Below, piece after piece: positions 43,316 through 49,287 of a stretch of 49,287 bases of DNA. How positions within the stretch are numbered: position 1 is the first letter of the stretch; each line of letters starts with the position of its first letter. Under the pieces are notes generated by a model that was not told the DNA's origin, ran no database searches, and was given only the letters and a program-made list of their open reading frames with translations. Location: assembly GCA_903951445.1 (NCBI GenBank), contig CAJBBZ010000183.1, positions 1 to 49,287 on the forward strand, in the 5' to 3' direction. The stretch comes from an uncultured beta proteobacterium. Its GTDB lineage: Bacteria > Pseudomonadota > Gammaproteobacteria > Burkholderiales > Burkholderiaceae_C. Both the position numbers and the translations under genes were made by a program.

Positions 43316-44782
43316 ATGCGTATTCTTCAAGTTAGCTCCGAACTTTTTCCCTTGCTCAAAACCGGCGGCTTGGCCGATGTGGCAGGCGCCCTGCCCGCAG
43401 CGCTGGGCGCACAAGCTTGCGATGTGCGGCCCTTGTTACCGGGCTTCCCTGCGGTAGCGGCTGGCCTGCATGCAGCGCAGACCATCGGCAATTTCACCAC
43501 CCCCTGGGGCGAGCGCATCGAGGTGGTTTTGGGGCACTTACCCGGACTGGGTGCTGCGGGGCAGGCGCTCAAGGCGTATGTGCTGCTAGCGCCGGGACTG
43601 TATGACCGGCCTGGCAACCCCTACCATGACGCGCAGCATCACCCCTACACCGACAACCACCGGCGTTTTGCTGCACTGGGATGGGGCGCGGCGCACCTGG
43701 CCTACGCTTTGGACAGTGCTTGGAGTCCCCAATTGGTGCACTGCCATGACTGGCATGCCGCTCTGGCGCCTGCTTGCATGGCCTTGTGGGACAGCCCGCA
43801 CCGGGTTCCATCTCTATTTACGATTCACAACCTGGCCTACCAGGGCTGCTTTGACGCGGGCTGTTTTCCCGAACTGGGCTTGCCCGCCAGTGCGTTTAGC
43901 GTTGATGGGCTGGAGTTTTATGGGCAGGTTTCTTTTATGAAAGCGGGCCTTGTCTATGCGAACCACATCAGCACCGTAAGCCCTACTTATGCCCGCGAAA
44001 TCCAGACTACAGAGCAAGGCTTTGGCTTAGACGGATTGCTGCGCAACCGGGCCGCGCAGCTCAGCGGCATCTTGAACGGCGTGGACGGCAGCGTCTGGGA
44101 TCCCAAGCACGATGCCCTGCTGCCCCACCCCTTTGATCTGCGCAAACTGACCGGCAAAGCCCTCAATAAAGCGCACTTGCAAGCCGAGACCGGTTTGCAA
44201 GCGCTGCCCGATGCGCCCTTGTTCACCCTGGTGGGCCGCCTGACCGAGCAAAAAGGCCTGCCGCTGGTGCTAGGCGGGATCGAGGAAATTGTCGGCGGCG
44301 GTGGCCAGTTGCTGGTGTTGGGTAGCGGTGACGCCGCGCTCGAACATGCGCTGGCGGCGCAAGCGCAGGCCTACCCCGGACGCGTGGCGGTACGGCTGGA
44401 CTATGACGAAGCACTGGCACACCGCATTTTTGGCGGCAGTGACGTGACGCTGGTGCCCTCGCGCTTTGAGCCCTGCGGGCTGACCCAGCTCTATGGCATG
44501 AAATACGGCAGCCTGCCGCTGGTGCGCCGCGTCGGTGGCCTGGCCGATACCGTGGTGGACACCGACCTGGAAACCCTGGACGACAGCAGTGCCACCGGTT
44601 TTGTATTTGATGCTTTTGACAGCACACCCTACCGCAGCGCCCTGCGCCGCGCCTTTGCGCTGTACCGGCGACGGGCGGACTGGAACCGCGTCCGCCACAA
44701 CGGCATGCGAATTGCATCGAGCTGGGAGGACAGCGCTCGGCAATACCGCGATCTGTACGCATCACTTATTTCAACGCCCTAA
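43316..44782 (+). CDS. glgA: Glycogen synthase (ADP-glucose)
   Basis: GlgA transfers glucose from ADP-glucose to the growing alpha-1,4 chain. The 488-residue GT5 enzyme starts [20 protein letters not shown], with the ADP-glucose-binding lysine K15 in KTGGLADV. It keeps [10 protein letters not shown], the second-domain [14 protein letters not shown], and [20 protein letters not shown] chose ATG 43316; a GTG two codons earlier is possible. It lies 23 bases after glgC and is followed by glgP after 19 bases. Confidence 0.96.
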   Translation: MRILQVSSELFPLLKTGGLADVAGALPAALGAQACDVRPLLPGFPAVAAGLHAAQTIGNFTTPWGERIEVVLGHLPGLGAAGQALKAYVLLAPGLYDRPGNPYHDAQHHPYTDNHRRFAALGWGAAHLAYALDSAWSPQLVHCHDWHAALAPACMALWDSPHRVPSLFTIHNLAYQGCFDAGCFPELGLPASAFSVDGLEFYGQVSFMKAGLVYANHISTVSPTYAREIQTTEQGFGLDGLLRNRAAQLSGILNGVDGSVWDPKHDALLPHPFDLRKLTGKALNKAHLQAETGLQALPDAPLFTLVGRLTEQKGLPLVLGGIEEIVGGGGQLLVLGSGDAALEHALAAQAQAYPGRVAVRLDYDEALAHRIFGGSDVTLVPSRFEPCGLTQLYGMKYGSLPLVRRVGGLADTVVDTDLETLDDSSATGFVFDAFDSTPYRSALRRAFALYRRRADWNRVRHNGMRIASSWEDSARQYRDLYASLISTP

Positions 44783-44801
44783 TTTCAAGCGTCTATTGCC
44801 C

Positions 44802-47270
44802 ATGAATTTTCCTGATTTGACCTCCCCCCAAGCCACTTTTCCCTTCGACAGCCCCAAGCGGGATCTGGAGTCGCTCAAACGTGCGATTGCCAACAAGCTG
44901 ATGTTCAGCGTGGGCAAAGACCCGCAGGCGGCGAGCGCGCAGGATTGGCTTAACGCTGCAGCCTATGCGGTGCGTGACCAGTTGATCGAGCGCTGGATGA
45001 AAACCACCCGGGCCCAGTACGCCCAGGATTCCAAGCGGGTGTACTACCTGTCCATGGAATTTTTGGTGGGGCGCACCTTTGGTAACGCACTGTTGGCGCT
45101 GGGTTTGCGCGCGCGTATGCAGCAGGCCTTGCTCGATTTTGGCGTGGACATGGCCGCGATCAGTGAGCTCGAGCCCGATGCGGCCTTGGGCAATGGCGGT
45201 TTGGGTCGTTTAGCAGCCTGCTTTCTGGATGCGATGGCCACCCTCAATATCGCCGGTTATGGCTACGGCATAAGGTATGACTACGGCATGTTCCGCCAGA
45301 CCATTGTGGATGGCCGCCAGGTGGAAGTGCCCGACTATTGGCTGACCCAGGGCAACCCCTGGGAATTTGCCCGGCCCGAGGTGGTGTACCGGGTGCAGTT
45401 CGGTGGCCAGGTGCTGGAAGAACAGGGCAAGTGCCAATGGGTGAGCGCGCATGAAGTGCAAGCCATGGCCTACGACACCATCATCCCCGGCTACGATACG
45501 CAGGCCACCAACACGCTGCGTTTGTGGTCTGCCAAGGCCACCCACGAAATCGACCTTGGGGCTTTCAACCGGGGGAATTATTTCGCTGCGGTGGAGAGCA
45601 AAAACCACTCGGAAAACGTCAGCCGGGTGCTCTATCCAGATGACTCCACGCCCGCCGGGCGGGAGTTGCGTTTGCACCAAGAATATTTCTTTGTCAGCGC
45701 CAGCGTACAGGACTTGCTGCGCCGCTACCTCCAGACGCACACCGATTTCAATCAACTGCCCGCCAAGGTCAGTATTCACCTCAACGACACCCACCCAGTG
45801 CTGGCCATCCCCGAGCTCATGCGCTTGCTGCTCGATGAACATGCGCTGCCGTGGGACCAAGCTTGGACGCTATGCCAAGGGGTTTTCTCGTACACCAACC
45901 ACACGCTCATGCACGAGGCCCTGGAGACCTGGCCGGTGGACATGTTTGGGCGCATCCTGCCGCGCCATTTGCAAATCATTTTTGATATCAACGCGCGCTT
46001 TCTGGAAGATCTGACTGCGCAGGGGGCTGAGCCTGAACTCTTGCAACGTGTCTCTTTGGTGGACGAGCAAGGCGAGCGCAGGGTGCGTATGGCCTATCTG
46101 GCGGTGGTGGCCAGCCACTCGATCAACGGGGTTTCGGCCCTGCATTCGGCGCTGATGCAGCAATCGATATTTGCCGATTTTGCGCAGTTGTGGCCGGCGC
46201 GCTTTAACAATAAAACCAATGGCATCACACCGCGCCGATGGCTGGCGCAGGCCAATCCCGCCCTGGCGGCGGTGCTTGACAAATACATCGGCACCGGCTG
46301 GCGGCGCGACCTCACCCAGCTCGGGGCTTTGGCGCCGCTGGCCAACCAGCCAGCGCTGATCAAAGCGCTGCAAGATGCCAAACGCGCCAACAAGCAGCGG
46401 CTGGCAGATTGGGTGCAGACGAACATGGGGCTTACGCTGCCGGTGGACGCCATGTTTGACGTACAAGTCAAGCGCATCCATGAATACAAGCGCCAGTTGC
46501 TCAATGTGCTGCATGTAATTGCGCGCTACCAGCGCATCTTGCGCGATCCAAAGGCCGATGTGCTGCCGCGTGTAGTCGTGTTTGCCGGTAAAGCGGCCTC
46601 GGCTTACCACATGGCCAAGCTCATCATTCAACTCATCAACGACCTGGCCACCACAGTTAACAATGACCCGCGCGTAGGTGACAAACTCAAGATCGTCTTC
46701 ATTCCCAATTACAGCGTCAGCCTGGCCGAGCGCATCATCCCGGCGGCCGACCTGTCCGAGCAGATTTCTACCGCCGGTACAGAGGCATCGGGAACCGGCA
46801 ATATGAAGCTCGCGCTCAACGGCGCGCTAACCATCGGAACGCTGGACGGAGCGAATGTGGAAATTCTTGATGGCGTAGGTGAAGACAATATTTTTATCTT
46901 TGGCTTGACCACGCCCGAGGTCGCTGCCACCCGCGCTGCGGGCTACCAGCCGCGCCAGGCTTTGGATGCCTGCCCGGAGCTAGAGCAGGTGCTGCTGGCC
47001 CTGCGCGACGGTGCCTTCAGCCCCACCGAGCCCCAGCGCTACCAAAATATTTATGACGCGCTGGTGAACTGGGGCGACCACTACCTTTTGCTGGCCGATT
47101 ACCCCAGCTATGCCGCCGCCCAAGACGCTGCCGACGCCGCCTACCGCAAGCCCGATGCCTGGGCGCTCAAGACCCTGCACAACATCGCCGCCATGGGCCC
47201 GTTTTCAGCGGACCGCACGATTGAACAGTACGCCCGCGAGATCTGGAAAACCAAACCGGTAACGGTTTGA
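44802..47270 (+). CDS. glgP: Glycogen phosphorylase
   Basis: GlgP releases glucose-1-phosphate from glycogen by phosphorolysis with PLP. The 822 residues include [34 protein letters not shown] and the PLP lysine K669 in [20 protein letters not shown]. The start is ATG 44802; upstream frame is a shadow of glgA. It ends the operon. Only 16 bases separate its stop from the convergent metF stop, with no hairpin. Confidence 0.97.
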   Translation: MNFPDLTSPQATFPFDSPKRDLESLKRAIANKLMFSVGKDPQAASAQDWLNAAAYAVRDQLIERWMKTTRAQYAQDSKRVYYLSMEFLVGRTFGNALLALGLRARMQQALLDFGVDMAAISELEPDAALGNGGLGRLAACFLDAMATLNIAGYGYGIRYDYGMFRQTIVDGRQVEVPDYWLTQGNPWEFARPEVVYRVQFGGQVLEEQGKCQWVSAHEVQAMAYDTIIPGYDTQATNTLRLWSAKATHEIDLGAFNRGNYFAAVESKNHSENVSRVLYPDDSTPAGRELRLHQEYFFVSASVQDLLRRYLQTHTDFNQLPAKVSIHLNDTHPVLAIPELMRLLLDEHALPWDQAWTLCQGVFSYTNHTLMHEALETWPVDMFGRILPRHLQIIFDINARFLEDLTAQGAEPELLQRVSLVDEQGERRVRMAYLAVVASHSINGVSALHSALMQQSIFADFAQLWPARFNNKTNGITPRRWLAQANPALAAVLDKYIGTGWRRDLTQLGALAPLANQPALIKALQDAKRANKQRLADWVQTNMGLTLPVDAMFDVQVKRIHEYKRQLLNVLHVIARYQRILRDPKADVLPRVVVFAGKAASAYHMAKLIIQLINDLATTVNNDPRVGDKLKIVFIPNYSVSLAERIIPAADLSEQISTAGTEASGTGNMKLALNGALTIGTLDGANVEILDGVGEDNIFIFGLTTPEVAATRAAGYQPRQALDACPELEQVLLALRDGAFSPTEPQRYQNIYDALVNWGDHYLLLADYPSYAAAQDAADAAYRKPDAWALKTLHNIAAMGPFSADRTIEQYAREIWKTKPVTV

Positions 47271-47286
47271 GCTTACATACCCCCGC

Positions 47287-48144
47287 TTAGCGCTGCGGTG
47301 CGCCCTGGAGCATCCCCAGTTCATTGCAAATCGCCAGCGTAGGCGCACTCTGGTTGAGCGTGTAGAAATGCAAGCCCGGCGCACCACCGGCGAGCAAACG
47401 CTCGCACAAGCGCGTCACCACTTCCAGCCCAAAGGCTTGCACCGAGGCCATGTCCTGGCCAAAGCTTTCCAGGCGCTGGCGTATCCAGCGCGGGATCTCT
47501 GCGCCGCAGGCCGATGAGAAACGCAGCAACTGGCCGGTATTGGCAATCGGCAAAATGCCCGGCACCACGTCGATATCCAGCCCAAGGGCCGCCGTCTCTT
47601 CTACAAAACGGAAGTAGGCATCGGCGTTGTAAAAGTACTGGGTGATGGCCGAGTCCGCTCCAGCGTGCACTTTGGCGGCAAAGGCGCGCACATCGTCTTG
47701 CGGGGACGCGGCCTGCGGATGCGTTTCGGGATAGCAGGCCACTTCGATATGAAAGTCCTTGCCGGTTTCCCGGCGCACAAAGGCGACCAAATCGCTGGCA
47801 TACGGAAAAGCGCCCGGCACATAGTCCTCTGGCAAGTCGCCGCGCAATGCCACCAAATGGCGCACGCCCATGGACTGCAAGGTGTGCAAATGGGCGCGCA
47901 CCGAGTCTTGCGTCGCATGGATGCAGGTGAAGTGCGCCGCAGCGCATTCGCCTTCTTTAGCCAGCTCGGCCACGGTGCGCAGGCTGCCCTCTTGGGTGGA
48001 GCCTCCGGCCCCGTAGGTCACGGAGCAAAAACGGGCATGTAAAACAGAAAGTTGCTGGCGCACTAAGCGCAGTTTGTCAGCGCCTTCCACGGTCTTGGGA
48101 GGAAAGAATTCCAGACTGACTGGAACCCGAGGGGTAGAAAACAT
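47287..48144 (-). CDS. metF: 5,10-Methylenetetrahydrofolate reductase
   Basis: MetF reduces 5,10-methylene-THF to 5-methyl-THF, the methyl donor for methionine synthesis, using FAD. The 285 residues begin with the family pattern VPVSLEFFPPKTVEGADKL. They include CSVTYGAGGSTQEGS, HFTCIHATQDSVRAHL, LVALRGDLPEDY and the FAD/folate region AITQYFYNADAYFRFV. I chose ATG 48144. Upstream in-frame codons to 48360 overlap tlyA and are spurious. Seven bases separate it from the tlyA stop. Confidence 0.96.
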   Translation of the reverse strand: MFSTPRVPVSLEFFPPKTVEGADKLRLVRQQLSVLHARFCSVTYGAGGSTQEGSLRTVAELAKEGECAAAHFTCIHATQDSVRAHLHTLQSMGVRHLVALRGDLPEDYVPGAFPYASDLVAFVRRETGKDFHIEVACYPETHPQAASPQDDVRAFAAKVHAGADSAITQYFYNADAYFRFVEETAALGLDIDVVPGILPIANTGQLLRFSSACGAEIPRWIRQRLESFGQDMASVQAFGLEVVTRLCERLLAGGAPGLHFYTLNQSAPTLAICNELGMLQGAPQR

Positions 48145-48151
48145 GGCGTTC

Positions 48152-49000
48152 TCATTTGGAAGAAGGGTCAAGGCCCGGATACCGGGCGCAGATAAAAAAC
48201 TCGCGGTTGCCATCCCCGCCGGCAATGGGGGAATCGAACCACGCAGTGACCTCCAGGCCAAGGGCGGCGCATGCATCACGCAAGCGCTGCTCAACAAATA
48301 GATACAGAGATGCGTCTTTGACGATGCCGCCTTTGCCAACCTGGCCGGGCTGCAGTTCAAACTGCGGCTTGACCAGGGTGAGCAAGCTGCCGCCCGGCTT
48401 GAGCAGGGCGACCACCGCAGGCAAAACCAAGGTTTGCGAGATAAAGGACAAGTCCGCGACGATCAGGTCAAAGGCCGGTGCAAAGCTGGGCACCGCTGCT
48501 TCGTCATCGTCAGGCTCCTCGCCATTATCAAACACCCCTTGCTCGCTGATGCTGTCTTCGTAGGCTTGCAGCAAATCGTCGGCTGTCAAAGCACGCGCAT
48601 TGACTTTTTCCACGCAGAGCACGCGCGGGTCGGTACGCAATTGCGGATGCAACTGCGCGCTACCCACATCGACGCCCACCACGGATGCTGCACCGCGCTG
48701 CAACAAGCAGTCGGTAAAGCCTCCGGTGGACTGGCCCACATCCAGGCATGCCATGCCACGTACGTCCAATTGCACATGCGCCAAGGCGGCCTCAAGTTTG
48801 AGGCCACCGCGCGACACATAGCGCGCCTCTTGGGCATTGAGCAGCTTAAGCGGCGCGTCCTCGGGGACTTCGTCGCCGTTTTTGAGGATGCGTTTCCACG
48901 CGTCCCCTTGCTGCCACAACACCCCATCGGCAATCAGGCGCTGCGCCTGCGAACGGGTGCTGGCATGCTGGCGGTGCACCAGCAATTGGTCAATGCGCAT
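48152..49000 (-). CDS. tlyA: TlyA-family rRNA (cytidine-2'-O)-methyltransferase
   Basis: TlyA proteins 2'-O-methylate cytidines in 16S and/or 23S rRNA with SAM; they were once called hemolysins. The 282 residues have an S4 RNA-binding domain at the N-terminus (MRIDQLLVHRQHASTRSQAQ, YVSRGGLKLEAAL) and an FtsJ/RrmJ fold. The SAM loop is LDVGQSTGGFTDCLLQRGA; FDLIVADLSFIS and LLTLVKPQFEL follow. An acidic insert (GEEPDDDEAA, near 157-166) sits in the middle. It lies between ahcY and metF, a combination often seen in betaproteobacteria. Confidence 0.93.
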   Translation of the reverse strand: MRIDQLLVHRQHASTRSQAQRLIADGVLWQQGDAWKRILKNGDEVPEDAPLKLLNAQEARYVSRGGLKLEAALAHVQLDVRGMACLDVGQSTGGFTDCLLQRGAASVVGVDVGSAQLHPQLRTDPRVLCVEKVNARALTADDLLQAYEDSISEQGVFDNGEEPDDDEAAVPSFAPAFDLIVADLSFISQTLVLPAVVALLKPGGSLLTLVKPQFELQPGQVGKGGIVKDASLYLFVEQRLRDACAALGLEVTAWFDSPIAGGDGNREFFICARYPGLDPSSK

Positions 49001-49011
49001 TCAGTGGCGCA

Positions 49012-49287
<276 letters not shown>

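Noticed and set aside
44535-44801. N-terminal extension of glgP
   Set aside because: It is a frame-shifted shadow of the glgA 3' end; the Arg/Thr/Pro-rich sequence does not resemble phosphorylase.
47271-47286. Bidirectional terminator between glgP and metF
   Set aside because: The 16 bases contain no stem-loop or T-run; termination, if any, must lie within the opposing genes.

Overview
The window comes from a GC-rich chromosome of a phototrophic betaproteobacterium, most likely Comamonadaceae (Rhodoferax- or Limnohabitans-like). This rests on three things: a purple-bacterial bacteriochlorophyll cluster beside a red-type (form IC) RuBisCO operon, a complete glycogen operon, and general protein resemblance. 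The genus-level call is inference. I see no rRNA, tRNA, CRISPR array, intact insertion sequence, phage or replication origin.

Layout. 1-8.5 kb (minus): the tail of a photosynthesis gene cluster, bchF-N-B-H-L-M, with tight overlaps; bchM runs off the left edge. 8.5-8.77 kb: divergent control region with PpsR/CrtJ-like boxes. 8.8-13.8 kb (plus): the regulators aerR/ppaA and ppsR, then bchG, bchP and a small membrane protein. 13.7-22.6 kb: cbbR (minus) diverging from sga-cbbL-S-X-Y-F-P-Z, a Calvin-cycle operon that begins with serine-glyoxylate aminotransferase. 22.6-23.8 kb: a small XRE-type regulator, an unexplained intergenic region and an unknown 111-residue protein. 23.8-34.8 kb (minus): a compact accessory operon reading ABC permease, ABC ATPase, CDP-alcohol phosphatidyltransferase, VTT-domain/flavin disulfide reductase fusion, flavoprotein-SelD fusion, a second flavoprotein, an Mpo1-like membrane protein and a DadA-like amine oxidase. 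34.9-35.9 kb: rlmJ and a remnant of a Gfo/Idh/MocA oxidoreductase. 36.0-47.3 kb (plus): GH13 glucosidase-glgB-glgX-glgC-glgA-glgP. 47.3-49.3 kb (minus): ahcY (partial)-tlyA-metF, a methyl-cycle set.

How it fits together. The left half links light harvesting to carbon fixation: chlorophyllide synthesis (BchH, M, L/N/B, F, G, P), its redox/light repressor PpsR with the B12-binding antirepressor AerR, then RuBisCO, its activase CbbX, phosphoribulokinase and FBPase. Three metabolite-salvage enzymes accompany them: CbbY (xylulose-1,5-bisphosphate), CbbZ (2-phosphoglycolate) and SGAT (glyoxylate to glycine). Fixed carbon could be stored by the glg operon.

The most interesting signals are: (i) perfect -35 TTGACA promoters embedded in PpsR-type boxes at bchF and bchG, whose predicted transcription starts fall at the start codon, suggesting leaderless mRNAs; (ii) a promoter block of identical geometry in front of both sga and cbbL; and (iii) the SelD/VTT/CDP-alcohol/ABC operon, which resembles a rearranged E. 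coli ydjXYZ-ynjABCDEF locus joined to selenium activation and has no obvious described function.
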